The notes: a model not told the origin generated them from the sequence alone. Positions 24,257 through 35,904 are shown, numbered from the stretch's first letter. The stretch: 64,000 nt of DNA from Corbicula japonica (GCA_038501625.1 JAZAYU010000005.1:13355484-13419483), one strand, 5' to 3'. Numbers and translations: made by a program.

Positions 24257-25400
24257 CCTAATACAGTTTAATTTGAACACATTTTATTACCATCTTTATG
24301 CATGTGACAATATTTTGTTCATAGAGTCGAACCACACGATCGTCCAGCGTTAGTGACGGTTCTTCCCTAAATTGATGTATATTACATAGATCAGCTTTTG
24401 ACAGGTGGTTTAGCATAGTACTCAAATTGTAAACTATTGTCTTAGCTATATAACTGAAAAAAAAACCCACAGAAATTCCACGCACAAATGCTAATTGCAG
24501 GAAAATATGGTTAAACGGTAATTCTACCCGCGTATTTCACGTAGTTAACAGAGATGCATATGTGAAAAATGTGACATCATTTACATGACTTAGTAAAAGT
24601 ACTGGTAAGCGGAAAAGTATGTAAATACATGTAAATACACAAAACCATATGACAAACAATTAAGTAAAGAATACGGAGGGAAAAGAATAAAAGAATACAC
24701 CTAAAACAAACCGTATTGTCGACAAGATATTGGATAATAATAACTGCCGTTTGTAAAATTGTAGGATGTCGCTTTTAATTATGAATTCATGAAAGAAGCA
24801 ATTATTTATAGTTCAGACATGTCTGTAGTAATTAAGTAAACGTACTTTCGAGAAAAACCATTTTCTCCGACAGGTAATGACATTTTAGTAAGACATAAAC
24901 AAGGATGAGGCAGATTTGCAGAAAAAAAGTGTTTTTCTTGCCTTAATGAAATTGAAAATGGTTATGATTAGCCATATACTGAAACTGAGTTTACATTTTT
25001 GATACGATCAAAAAATGGTAAATAGAACAATGTTGAACCATCCCAGACGATGGTATGCATATGGCGGAGAACATGGAACACTCAATGCAGTATTTCTATA
25101 AAGATAACACGGATAAAAAAGATAAAAGCGGATATCAAAGTCAAAATACTGAATGAAGCTATAAAAATCACTTCTTAAAACTAAAGACAAAAATATGCTT
25201 TAGGTTATCAGAAAATCCACATAAAGAATATACAGTCCTCTCCTACAGGCGAATTAGGTGAGCGAACTAATATTAATTGCATGTCAAGACTATCCATTAA
25301 GGTTGACAATACATAATAGGTATTTTGTAGGTCAGGAACTTACATACAATCAGGATATATATACTTTATTTGAAAAAAAAACGATAAGGTGCATTTCGTT
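24257..25400. other. Spacer without recognised genes
   Basis: No repeat match or splice-supported frame was noticed. Confidence 0.3.
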
Positions 25401-25410
25401 TCTGGTAAGT

Positions 25411-25548
25411 TTTCATTAACTGCTTTTTAATGCCTAAATGTTTGGTATCAAAGTTGAGTTTTGATCATTTAAATTCTATAGTAAATTCTATGATCTAATC
25501 TCTTTGATACCAAACTTTTAGGCATTAAGAATGGCAGTGAATGAAAAA
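25411..25548. mobile_element. Foldback MITE family 2, well-preserved copy
   Basis: TTAATGCCTAAATGTTTGGT / ATCAAAG is mirrored by CTTTGATACCAAACTTTTAG / GCATTAA. The outer ends TTTCATTAACTGC and GCAGTGAATGAAA are also paired. The loop is about 35 bases and AT-rich. Confidence 0.75.
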
Positions 25549-25674
25549 TCACCGAAAAAAGGGCACACTCAGTTTGGAAAAGAGTATATTTATCCTTTTT
25601 TTTATTAAACTAGGTTTATCGTTGGGAACAATAAATACCAACAGGAAGTGCGTAGGAATATTTAAAGAATTCAA

Positions 25675-25955
25675 TGTAGTGGTGTATTTGAAATTGATAA
25701 TTTTATTACCAATGCTCTTTGCCCAAGGTTATAAAACTGAGCATGGAAACCAGTCTCAAATCTCAAGCATCTGATTGGCTGAAATGGCGACCAGTCGCCA
25801 TTTCAGCCAATCAGATCCTTGAGATTTGAGATTGGTTTCCAAACTCAGTTTTATAACCTTCAGCCCTTTTTTCATCTCTTCATGTTGGCGGTGTGCGGAG
25901 GCTGTGTCTTCTGTATGTGGCCATTCCTGGTATGCATAGTTCACTGTTCCTTGCA
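25675..25955 (+). mobile_element. Family A repeat interrupted by a family 1 MITE
   Basis: The left part, 25675-25730 (GTAGTGGTGTATTTGAAATT ... CCAATGCTCTTT), and the right part, 25867-25955 (TTCATGTTGGCGGTGTGCGG ... CCTGGTATGCATAGTTCAC), are consecutive pieces of family A. The palindromic MITE lies exactly between them. Confidence 0.65.
25731..25866. mobile_element. Palindromic MITE family 1, full copy
   Basis: The arms are nearly perfect and meet in the palindromic centre ATGGCGACCAGTCGCCAT. The ends are GCCCAAGGTTATAAAACTGA and CAGTTTTATAACCTTCAGCC. It carries two inverted GCCAATCAGA/TCTGATTGGC boxes. Confidence 0.9.
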
Positions 25956-26699
25956 AATATTCCTTCATCAGTTAAAAAAGAAACATATCCATACCCTCTT
26001 TCTTGAAGAAGGTAAATATGTTTTCCCAGTATCGATAATTGTTACATATTTATCTGGCAATATGTAATAGCATACTTCTTTTCATTTGCCTGTGTTGAAA
26101 AGTTGATACGTTACACTCCACTTAATGGCATGTTTCGGGAAATTTTTATCTCGTCATTCGAAGCTAACGTCCTGGATAAATTGTGTTTCCTGCCCAGATT
26201 AAGTACACTTTTCACATCTGGAAATGCGTCATATATGAATTATTTATAATCACTCTTTAGTAACAAACTAAGAAAAAGAACAAAGTGTGTATAATGAGAC
26301 ATTGCACTGTTATTTGTAGATATTATTTGTCTTATATAACACAATCATCAAATAGCAATAATCACAAAATTAGAAAAAAGTTATGAATTTTTGTCGATAG
26401 CCAGATTTAATTCAATAATCTCAGTTCAGTTTAAAATTATGGTAGAAACTGCAACGGGGAGTTCCTTGGCAATTGTTCATAGAGTTTTATAAATTTAAAA
26501 GCCTTAAATCAATTTATCAACCTTTTTGTAAAAAACGTTAACTTTGTAAATTGAAAATAAAAGGCTACTAGCATAATTTTCTGCAGCGCTTTGCTAGGTG
26601 ATTAACAATCTACATTCGCTTTGTTTACCTCTTTGCACGGAAGTGGCAGGGGTTAAAAAGTGTTAGTTTGTAGGAAAATCTTGAGAATGGAAGTAGAAT

Positions 26700-26805
26700 C
26701 TCGATCAGTGTCTTTTATAGCTTTATTACTGTCATCCGCGCTCTTGCTGAATTAACTCAAGAAGCTCTGGTCTAAGTTATGTCATTGAGTACCTACCCAT
26801 TTTGC
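26700..26805 (+). repeat. Dispersed repeat related to the 45262 array
   Basis: TCGATCAGTGTCTTTTATAG, then AACTCAAGAAGCTC and GAGTACCTACCCA, parallel the 45262 unit and the reversed copy at 3838. Confidence 0.35.
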
Positions 26806-26817
26806 TTGAAAATACTA

Positions 26818-27132
26818 TAAAAAGGTGAAATATGCATATCAGGAATCGCCACATTCAGAAAAAACAACCTCCCCACACAGTCAAGAAGAAGAGAGGGAGA
26901 GAGCATGGTTAATAAAATGATCAGTTTCAAAAGAGACACCACTAACAATTAACAAAAATGAGAACCTGAGGGGTTACCGCCTTGGAACGGTCAGTGGCAA
27001 ATCAAATTGCCACTGGGGGTTTAAACCAGGTTCTAGGGTGCACCAACCTCACACTTGCCCAACAGGTTCTCATATCACAAAACAAATACAAGTTGTCTTG
27101 GTGAAACAACAACCCACTTATTGGCTCAACAA
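26818..27132 (-). mobile_element. Family A interspersed repeat, near full-length
   Basis: It aligns along its whole length with 3468-3790. It begins (- strand) at TTGTTGAGCCAATAAGTGGG, exactly where reverse-transcriptase homology of the neighbouring retroelement ends (…GCACCCC), so this insertion or a recombination at its end truncated the RT. Confidence 0.8.
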
Positions 27133-27987
27133 GGGGTGCACAATTAGTACCAATTGGGATGCCTATTACTTGTTTATAAATAGAGGTACCGAATCTAACA
27201 TAAATATTATCCAGTAAGAAAGCTAGCGACTCTATTAGGTCTTGACATGTCCATAAAGTATAATTATCATAAGAACCATCTGTATAAAATGCCCTATGTT
27301 CATTACAAGCGATGAACGTTTTATATTCTCTAGCAAACGTTTTTCCAATGAGACTGGTTAGTTTGTCTCTTATTAAATTATGGGGGAGCGAGGTATATAA
27401 AGTTGAGAAATCATAAGTAGACAAACAGAACGCCTGAAAATTATTTGATTTAAGCTTTTTTTAAACGTCATTTGAATTTTAAATCGACCAAAATAAATTT
27501 TTGCCAGAAGTTTCAAAAACCTTATCGCAATACCTAATTACATGTTCTTTAATAGCTGTAAGACAAGAAGTTAAGAGCACGGATAATTTAGTAGTAGTGC
27601 AAGAACTAGAGTTAGCAATAAATCTTGCTTTGTACGGTGTTTTATGCATTTTAGGCAACCAATACATAATAGGTACTTTGTCTTGTTTCGGCTCAATACT
27701 GATTCTAAATTTTGTAATTTGTAGAGTGTGTGCAGTAACAATATCACTCTCAGATGAAGAAGTCAGTACATAAGCATAAGCATTAGTGCTGTTCAGTTCT
27801 TCAGTTTGAATATTAATATAGTGTACCCGTCACACTATAATTACATTATTAGAAGCCTTATCAGCAGGTGTTAAAACAAATTTGTTATGAAAGTCTTGAA
27901 TTCCTTTTTTCAAATTACGAAAGTTAAAACGAGGTCGAGATGGTAATAAAGCAATGTTTCTTTCATAAAATGATATACGAGTGTCTA
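27133..27987 (-). pseudogene. Reverse transcriptase domain, truncated, of the Naiad-like element
   Basis: The frame reads FVLTPADKASNNVIIV, UGA (27832-27830), RVHYINIQTEELNSTNAY, then YWLPKMHKTPYKARFIANSS. After TAA at 27481-27479 and another near 27460, the same frame resumes with STYDFSTLYTSLPHN (motif A, catalytic Asp) and KQVIGIPIGTNCAPL (motif B). PADKA, PKMHK.P and the DFSTLYT/GIPIGTNCAP pair are Penelope-like RT hallmarks. Motif C (YxDD) and the thumb are missing because family A sequence starts at 27132. Confidence 0.8.
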
Positions 27988-28691
27988 TTATTTTGAATAT
28001 GTGTTTTTTCCAGGCTCAGCATGTTCTCTTTTGCACCATTTATTGCAAAATAGGTTTAAAGACTCAGCAATTTCTCCACGACATGCATTAAAATCAATTT
28101 TGGATGGAATTCTATATTTGGGACCTTTAGAAATTAAATTACGAATTCTAGAGTCTTTGATTACATTAAGATCACCGGTAACAATATGACCGACAGGCAT
28201 ATAGCAATATTTAGAAGTTAAACACTCTCCAGATTTTGGTGTATTATCAATGATCTGTAAATCAGAGGTAATTTTATTGTAACTAAAAATTGTATTTCTA
28301 GTTGGTTTGTTGTATTTATAACGAACCATAGGCGATTCAGTATTCTTAAAATAATTAGGAACAGTCAATTGAACTGTTTTATCTTTAAATATACTAGGAA
28401 GGTCAATAAAATCTATTCCTTTATTTATAAAAGAAATTTTGAGGAAATGTCTTTTATGGTCAGATTCCAAGTCAATGTGTGGCCTGAGAACATGCCGAGT
28501 ATAACACTGAATCAGACTAGCAACCTCGTAAAATGGATGGGTTCTTATGACGATGTCGTCTGCTTCCTCATCCAGTTTCTGCAGACTTGATATAGAAAGA
28601 GAAGCCAACCTAGATAGCATAGCGTGTCTGCCTGATTGTTTTAAAATAATATGTAGGTCATTAATAGAACAACGAATATGTGATTTTCTTT
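27988..28691 (-). pseudogene. Naiad linker / pre-RT region
   Basis: The open part begins before the Met at 28620: GNIKRKSHIRCSINDLHIIL precedes MLSRLASLSI. It contains CLTSKYCYMPVGHIVTGDLN and NLISKGPKYRIPSKI, then a W-C-K-R-E end. This block sits between endonuclease and RT, where the clade's CxC-containing linker is expected. Here the CxC position reads Gly-Glu-Cys (GGA at 28230-28228, TGT at 28224-28222), one substitution from UGA or TGT. The frame ends with TAA after a run of six A, where one missing base would restore continuity. Confidence 0.65.
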
Positions 28692-29180
28692 TTATGTTTC
28701 CATTAGTTCTGCTTCCGTGCGACCTCGATTTTCGTATTTTCGTTTGCGTAATTCAAGCAATTCAAAGACGTCATAATCAGGATTTTTAGAAATGTTGCCT
28801 TCCTGATAAATATTATCATTTAAACCAAGTGGGTATGGACATTGTAATTTTTTAATCCATTTTTGTTCCGAAATGAGTCTGGCCCTAATTTTAAATGCTC
28901 TTGATGCAGCGCTGTCAAATGTAAGTTTTTCTACTGGTTGAACGGAAATATTTTGTAAACGGTGTCCTGAATGTTTAAAATGCTGGTATAAAAATGTTTT
29001 AAATTTGCCGTTGTTTCGAATTTTAGAACAATGTTGTTTAAAACGTGTTTTTAAGGGGCGACCTGTTTGACCTACATATTGAATTCCACAGTTATTAGAA
29101 TTTCAAGTTAAAACGTAAACAACATTATCAGTTTGTCAGTCTATATCATTATTAGTTTCATATGTTTCTTTGTTTGTGTC
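28692..29180 (-). pseudogene. GIY-YIG endonuclease domain of the Naiad-like element
   Basis: The - strand frame reads ...NNDID(UGA)QTDNVVYVLT, then UGA, then NSNNCGIQYVGQTGRPLKTR and an H-x(n)-H segment (FKQHCSK ... YQHFKHSGHR). CGIQYVGQT with a downstream Arg and His is the GIY-YIG core as found in Penelope-like elements, whose endonucleases carry a CCHH metal-type signature. Both UGAs occupy the expected Cys spots just before GIQYVG. The frame continues through FDSAASRAFKIRARLISEQK and KRKYENRGR to TAA at 28694-28692. The next domain is in another frame, so an indel has occurred near 28700. Confidence 0.75.
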
Positions 29181-29215
29181 CTTTTAAATACAACTGTTCT
29201 AGTAGATGGGTCGAT

Positions 29216-29425
29216 TTGTGGTTTTTCACCAAGACAACTTATACTTGTTTTTTCATATGCGACCCTCTAGAGGCAAGTGTGATGTTGGTGCAACATGGAG
29301 AACCTTAAAACGCAGTGGCTAAATGTTTTGCTACTGTCCGTCCCATGGCAGTAAACCCCCATGTTCTTAATTTCATTAATTACTTACTGTGTTTTTTTTT
29401 TGGTAATTTAAAGAATTCGTGTTCT
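29216..29425 (+). mobile_element. Family A interspersed repeat, diverged
   Basis: TTTCACCAAGACAACTTATA, GAGGCAAGTGTGATGTTGGT, CTACTGTCCGTCCCATGGCA and CCATGTTCTTAATTTCATTA follow the family order. It is oriented opposite to the copy at 26818-27132. It may extend to about 29480 in worn form. Confidence 0.6.
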
Positions 29426-30189
29426 CTTGTCCTCCTTTCTTTTCTTAAATTTCCTGGTTGTGTAATGAATATGAGAATCACATTCTTTTCATCACATGCC
29501 AAAACAATGAAGAGAACATTTCAAAATAAAAGTAGGTCATGGCGGGGAAACGCGTCATAAAACAAGTTATTTGTTTATTCATTGTATTTTGACAAAAGTT
29601 ACAGCCACTGGAAGAAATGTGATGCATCTACGTGTATTCTGATGTATGTTATTAACACTTATTTCGTAAATTGTTTGTGATGCATTATTTGAAATTGATA
29701 TTGTTTCAACTCTACATTTTGGGAGTTACATAACGGTAACTATATAGTATAATGGTACGAAACATTTTTTTTCATAGAAACCAATGCTGATTTAAAGGTT
29801 TGGTAATAAAAATTCAAATAAGATAGTGTGTATGTTGTTGGGGAAAATTCCTACGAGTGACTGTAATGCATACATACTCGTATTAGTATGAAAAACTTTT
29901 CAATTGTTAATTCTTAGAAAATGATATTATTTGAAAAATGTCATTTTAACATAATTATTGAAAACGAAAAATCACATTTTCGTCGGTTTATATAATGATT
30001 GAACAAGATACTAATGATAATTACATATTTTTTACAATTTCATCGCAATAATATTGAGTAACTTCTATTTACATATTTCGAGAAAAAACTGTTACAAACA
30101 TTTAACTGAATCTTGTTCGATCATTCTTGTTCGATGCTATTTTTAGACCACATAAAAAGACGATAGAAGAATCTTTATGCAAATAATCA

Positions 30190-30350
30190 GTACTGTCATC
30201 TCGCTCTTTGAAGGTCGTTGAGCACGATACTTATGTATGATATTCGTTCTTACGAAACTTAACGTATGTTTCAATATTTTGGATAGTTTTAAAATACGTG
30301 GTTTCGATATCTCAGCCAGTTTAGATTGCGATTTGTTCAATTAACCCAAG
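30190..30350 (+). repeat. Family B SINE, middle segment
   Basis: CTTTGAAGGTCGTTGAGCAC is followed by GTATGTTTCAATATTTTGG and ATTTGTTCAATTAACCC, matching 42155-42305. Confidence 0.5.
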
Positions 30351-30599
30351 GATACAATTCTTTCCGATCTTTTCAAAAATCTTATTTTTATGTTCATCTT
30401 TTAAAATAAACAGCAAAACTTCTAATGTATTAATTCAAAGTCCTATTGTTGGTTACATTGCAAATAACATTACTTAATTTAACAACAATTCAGTTATTGG
30501 AGACATGTGCTAAACATAATGTAATTTTGTCTAGGTTATTGCGGTTATAAATTAATTTTAAAAGAATATTTTTTCACCTATTCCAACTCCCGATGTTTT

Positions 30600-30703
30600 G
30601 TCGTTCTAATTTTGAACTGCTAACGTGTGTTGGTTGCGTGGGGAGATCTTGTTTTCTAGAAGTGGCGATTTCGGATATACATGTACATGTTTCACCTTTT
30701 TAA
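30600..30703 (+). mobile_element. Family A interspersed repeat, tail fragment
   Basis: GTTGCGTGGGGAGATCTTGT, then TTCTAGAAGTGGCGATTTCG and ATGTTTCACCTTTTTAA. Confidence 0.6.
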
Positions 30704-31119
30704 GACTATAACCTTATTACATTTTAAAATCACAAATAATCGTAGACATAAGTAATTAATGTAATAGGTAATAAATAATTTGCTTGTAATTTCAAACAAG
30801 TCTGCTCGGTTGGTCTCTATGGATTATCGAACCACCTTCTCCCACACGGCGTTGCATTTGTGAACATTTTAATCGTTTTAACCGTCAATTGTAACTGCCA
30901 AAAATATTTAAGATTTTTCTTTTTACGCATTTTTTGCCAGTTACAAAACAGGAAGAACGAAACTTAAGAACTTAAGAATTCCACACAGGTGCAAAATACT
31001 TGTGTTCTATCTTTTTATAAAAATATGTAGAAATAAATCAAACAGCAGACTTCTGCTGTTTATTCAACCTGTTACTAATTACAATATCCCCGGAATTTCA
31101 ATAAATACAAAAGTATTTT

Positions 31120-31200
31120 GTTCAAATGAAAATAAAATTTTGAAAGCAACCAAACACGATAACCATGTGATTTTTCAGGATATTTTTGATTGAGCCTTTC
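31120..31200 (-). repeat. Family B SINE, 3'-end fragment, reversed
   Basis: GAAAATAAAATTTTGAAAGC, CAACCAAACACGATAACC and TTTTTGATTGAGCCT are the reverse complement of the family tail. Confidence 0.55.
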
Positions 31201-31849
31201 AGAATTTCATTTTCGTTTATTTGAATAAAGTTCTAACTTTGTAGTCACACACCTTTAAAAAGTAATCAATTGTAAAGCAGAAACATTACTAAATTACTTT
31301 CCATTGACAAGCATTACCATGACCCGCGCAATTATATTCAAAAGAGAAGTTAACTTAAGTTGCTGGTCTCTGAATATGTAACAGAAACAAAAAAAATTGG
31401 CATAAGTTTATTTACATTTTCGATCAATGTCTGTTATATATGTGATCATAATTATATTAAATTTCAATCGGCAAAATTTTTTTTAATTTTTACTTGAAGA
31501 AAGACACGTAGCCAATTCTAAAACAGCCATGCCATTTAAATTAACCTAATTTAAGGAGTAATACAGTACAGTACACGTTATCTTATTTCATCTCGAAATT
31601 TCCATCTCACGTAAAATATCAAAAATAGAGAAAGTGTGCAAAGAATCTCTGGAAAAATAGTTCAGTCTTGAGTATAATTGACATGGATATGGCGAATTAC
31701 AGAACTAAACAAAGAAAATATACGTCAAAAATTTAAACATAATTGTTTCTACGTGAAAATGTCCACTGTGAGTATACTAACGGTAAAAGAAACCGCCACT
31801 TGTTTCATAGCTTTATGTACACACACATATACGTATATTAAATTGTTGG

Positions 31850-31965
31850 TGCTTATCCGAACAACCTTTTTGGGGGGTTGTCCCGGCAGAGTGAATTGGG
31901 AGCGTCATTGGCATTGCATGACCAGGCGCTCTCCCCGTACTGGTTGGCTCCCCAGAAAGAGCAAT
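31850..31965 (+). repeat. Family B head, worn tRNA-like copy
   Basis: CCGAACAACCTTTTTGGGGG parallels 40265, and GAGTGAATTGGGAGCGTC stands in the A-box position. The B-box region (GTACTGGTTGGCTCCCC) is eroded. Confidence 0.45.
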
Positions 31966-32272
31966 ATCATTCATGTATTTGTATATTTGTAATAAAAATC
32001 TGTTCAATTTCTTTTTGATTAACGCCACAAAAGTTGATTGATGTGCTTAAATCTTAGAATGCTCGGTACTGGTGGGGGCTTGAGTGTTAACGAAAGTTTC
32101 GAGAGAGGTCTTGAAGAAATAACTTGAGGGGTTAGATAAGATATTTATGCCTGCCACGATGATCTTGCTGATATACCTTAATGTGCTTTGGTATCAGAAC
32201 GATCATCGAATGCTTTCCCGTTTTCACTGACAATGTTTTTGTGATTTAAAAATTTGTTATCTTATAAACGTA

Positions 32273-32406
<134 letters not shown>

Positions 32407-32624
32407 ATATCTTCATATCGACTATGTGGTAAACTATGTTTACTAGCTGTTGTTTATTCTAATGTGTCATAACTTGTTTATCCTATCCTCACCATTTAAT
32501 TTAACGAAAGAGGGGTGGCATGTAATCAACAATAATTTCTGGTATTTTGCACTCAAGGAACCCCTAATCTCCTGTAAGAAATCTTGCTTACCATGCGTTT
32601 CAAGAATAGTTAAAAATTTTAAAT

Positions 32625-32665
32625 AGATGAAAATGAAATTTGGAAAGCCGCCGAACGGGACAAAT
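32625..32665 (-). repeat. Family B SINE, short 3' fragment
   Basis: TAGATGAAAATGAAATTTGG followed by AAAGCCGCCGAACGGGAC. Confidence 0.45.
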
Positions 32666-34600
32666 GTGAAACGTGTAACACAATGTCCTTTTGAAAAAAA
32701 AGTAACGAAAATGAAAATGAAGGCCGATGATATGTAATATAAATCTTTTTTATCATGGAGTACATCAAAGCATGTGTTTAAAATAAAAGCAATAAATTCA
32801 CAAAATCAAAAGTGTTTTCAATTTTTTTCGTAAAATGTGAAACAAATATTGCCTTTGATTATAATGCATTTATGGTCTTACTGTGAAATAACAACATTAA
32901 AAATACCCATAGCTGAGAAAGTAGGACCAAAGTTATTTACAAATTCTTAGATAATTTTATCAGAGATATTGTAATTTGATATTTTTGCAACATACGCACT
33001 TTCTGACTTTAGTTTATGGCCTTTGATGACAGATTCTAGAATGTTGGTACATTTATGATTTGAATCACATTGATGTAAAGGCCGTCGAGGCAACAAACCG
33101 TCAGGTTTTTCAGTTTTCACTCGTACTATCTGGCTTACATGTAATGGCCTTTGAAGACACATTCTACAATTTAGCTATATAGATTATTTGAATCATATTG
33201 ATGTGAAGGCTGTTGACCGAGAATAAGAAATAAGAAAAAGAAATTCTTCAAGTTTAGCTCTCTTTTATTTATTTATTGAAACTTCTATTAAGATTATTAG
33301 TCTTAATGTTAATAATTACACTAGCAATAGTGTTAAACGCGGTGACAAGCCGTCCAGTTTTAACGTTTATTTATACAATCAAAAATTCCTCAATTTAGAG
33401 TTTAAATGTAAATTATGTAACTAGAATAAGAAATTCTTCAAGTTCAAGTATCTTTTATTTGTTGATTGAAATTTCAATCAGGAATATAAATTTAAGCTTT
33501 TTTGTTGTGAGCTTTCCAATAAAAATCGCTTTTCCTTTGTGAGATTATTATGATTAAAAAGAAATTAAATAGAACATTATATTCAATTATTTAATGTTGT
33601 GATATGTAATATTAGGAATTTGAAAGTTATTTTTTAATATCACCAAGTGATAAGTTCATCATACGGGAAAACAAAATTGCAACGTGAAAACGTGATAATT
33701 TTCTTATAAATTGTATGCAGTACTTACACTTGAATATAACTTTTTGGCCGATAAAATAGTTAAAATATGCTATCCATTATGAATCAACAATCAACACAAC
33801 TTGTGTACGTGACATGAGATATGAATTGATATCTTCTTACTCATGCAGATTCATAGACATTAAAAGTGGAAAATTCCTGTTGAAAGTATTCTGTCATTAA
33901 GAGAAGTACAAACATCTACATATTTCTATTTGCCGCCGCAGGTACTTGTCAAATCAAAGACATTATGGAAAATTTCTGTTGAAAGGCCTTTCTCATTGCA
34001 AAAGTAAATGAGAATTCCTACTAGCTCTTAAAAGTTCATGTTCAAGCAGGGACATAAAAATAGACCTCAAGGTGGCCACACCACGTGGTTTGTGACGTCA
34101 TTGTTGGTATTTCGGCAAGAAAAAACCATCGATTTAACTCTTCGAAGCCATTTAAGAATTTTATTAGTTCACCATTTTCGACAAAAGTTATCGCATTCTT
34201 CGGGGAAAGTTAAACACAACCCATGGTTGTCAATACATTTGTCGCCATTTGACTACTTTTGTCTGTGATTCCGGGCAAATACTGAAATTGAATGATGAAC
34301 ATTTTATCGGTATTTATCGCGAATCATATACAAAAACTTTATAATCGTTAAGGTACATGTAATACATTTACCTTCTAAATCATATATGTAATACATTTAA
34401 AATATCACGTAATTAACCTGAAACGTTCATTTAAGGGACCTCAATAAGCCGTATTGTCTTATGTTCCGATCAATTTCTTATTGAAAAGATTTTAGTCATA
34501 GATGTTCGCAGTGCACATCGAGGTTTTAGTGAATTGTGTTCATATGTATATATATTTACTTGTAAATTGCGATAAATCAGCACTGATTTAACGAAGTTTT
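32666..34600. other. Spacer without recognised genes
   Basis: Two blocks around 33230-33300 and 33425-33480 (AAATTCTTCAAGTTTAGCTC / AAATTCTTCAAGTTCAAGTA, each with TCTTTTATTT) are a weak direct duplication. Nothing else was noticed. Confidence 0.3.
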
Positions 34601-34608
34601 TTTTACAG

Positions 34609-34676
34609 CCGCCACACGGCATGCTCCGACATGTCCGAAAATTCAGACAATACCAAAATTAACATGTGACACCTAG
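34609..34676 (+). CDS. Speculative terminal exon
   Basis: A strong acceptor (GAAGTTTTTTTTACAG) precedes 34609. In phase 2 it encodes ATRHAPTCPKIQTIPKLTCD before TAG at 34674-34676, and AATAAA occurs near 34787. All three phases end within 70 bases, so no phase is favoured. There is no link to a known upstream exon. Confidence 0.15.
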
Positions 34677-35904
34677 TGAACAAAATTTAAAAGTAGTCAT
34701 ATAACATTATTAGCTGCCCACAGTTCGCTTCTTCAAATGGATCATAAATCGTGACATGGCGAAACAATCAAAGTCAACTAAAACAGAATAAAAAAAACCC
34801 AATTAATATCAGATAACATCATTGAACATTACAACAGTGATGTTTTCTTTTATATGACCTTACAATTGATATTTGCCAGGCAATTATAGCCTCATCCTTA
34901 CTAATGTCTGGTATTCGTAAACGTTTGTGTTGATTAATTTTCAATATTTTACAGCACAGGTTTAACGGTGTTATTGTTTACTTGAATTGGCGTAAACAAT
35001 TACAAGAAAGAAAATAGGTGATATTGTGTGATTTGATTTGGCGTAAACAATTATGTAAAAGACAGTGCATGTATACTGCATATCATTTAGATTTTAAGTT
35101 TATCTGAACTATGCCTACTGTAAATAGATACACGTTCTATAGAAAGCTTAAATGAACAAGTTCAGGTTCCTGATTAAACTTGTCCATTTCCACGATAAAT
35201 AAATAAGAGTTGCACCCAAAAAAATCCAGTCTTTCAGAAAACACCTAGTACACCTTCACTTTAATATATCTGACTTGTAGTAACTTTAAATATGACCTTT
35301 TTGTAATAGCATAAAATTAATTACTATAAATTTGATTAATTAATTTGATTGATTGATATAATTAATTAACATAACAGTATTGAAGCAAAAGCCCGACTAA
35401 TACGTTTCCATCCTCCTTTTAACACTGCGGTGACATTTGGGGTTTCAACGAAAACGGTTCTTTCACAATTACGACGTACAACCGGCACGCAGATTTACGT
35501 TTTTTACCGATTTTATATAGTTTAAAATGGTTTCGGTCGCGAAAATGATATCAATTCTAACATTTACTCCTTTGTTTAAAGATGCTCTAAATGTCGGTAT
35601 TCCGTTTTGCTGACATATACCTTTTTATGCGTTTTTTGTTTCCAGTTTTACAGTGACTGGCATATAACTTCATAAAGATTTCTATGAAAGTCTTGAATAA
35701 AGAAAGTAGAAGCTCAATCAGTTTCTTTTTTTCGTGCCATTTTGTTATTGGTTATTGAACTCATGTATCATGTCTCAAGTGCTCATGTCTCAGTAAGGTT
35801 ATTGGATACATTCATTTTGTTTCCCAATGTCATTACATGTTCAATATTTTGTATGTTTTTATGCTTTGACATGAAATATAGTCTAGTTGATTGGTTAGTT
35901 GAAG

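Larger units (their letters stand above)
27133..29215 (-). mobile_element. Naiad-type Penelope-like retroelement, decayed, with permuted domains (GIY-YIG, linker, RT) and in-frame UGAs
   Basis: Reading down the - strand: a GIY-YIG endonuclease (29180-28692), a linker region (28720-27990) and a reverse transcriptase (about 27990-27133). Canonical Penelope elements carry the endonuclease after the RT. N-terminal GIY-YIG is the hallmark of the Naiad/Chlamys clade. Three in-frame UGA codons, at 29138-29136, 29105-29103 and 27832-27830, fall at cysteine-like positions. Clam Naiads are reported to encode selenoproteins, so these may be selenocysteine codons. The copy is non-functional: frameshifts near 29180, 28700 and 28010, TAA stops at 27481-27479 and about 27460, and loss of everything after RT motif B, so no YxDD motif and no 3' UTR with a SECIS. 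Family A repeats bound both ends in opposite orientations. Confidence 0.75.

Noticed and set aside
27479..27481. TAA stops in the retroelement as recoded codons
   Set aside because: Only UGA has a known recoding precedent in this clade. TAA here is best read as decay, along with the frameshifts.
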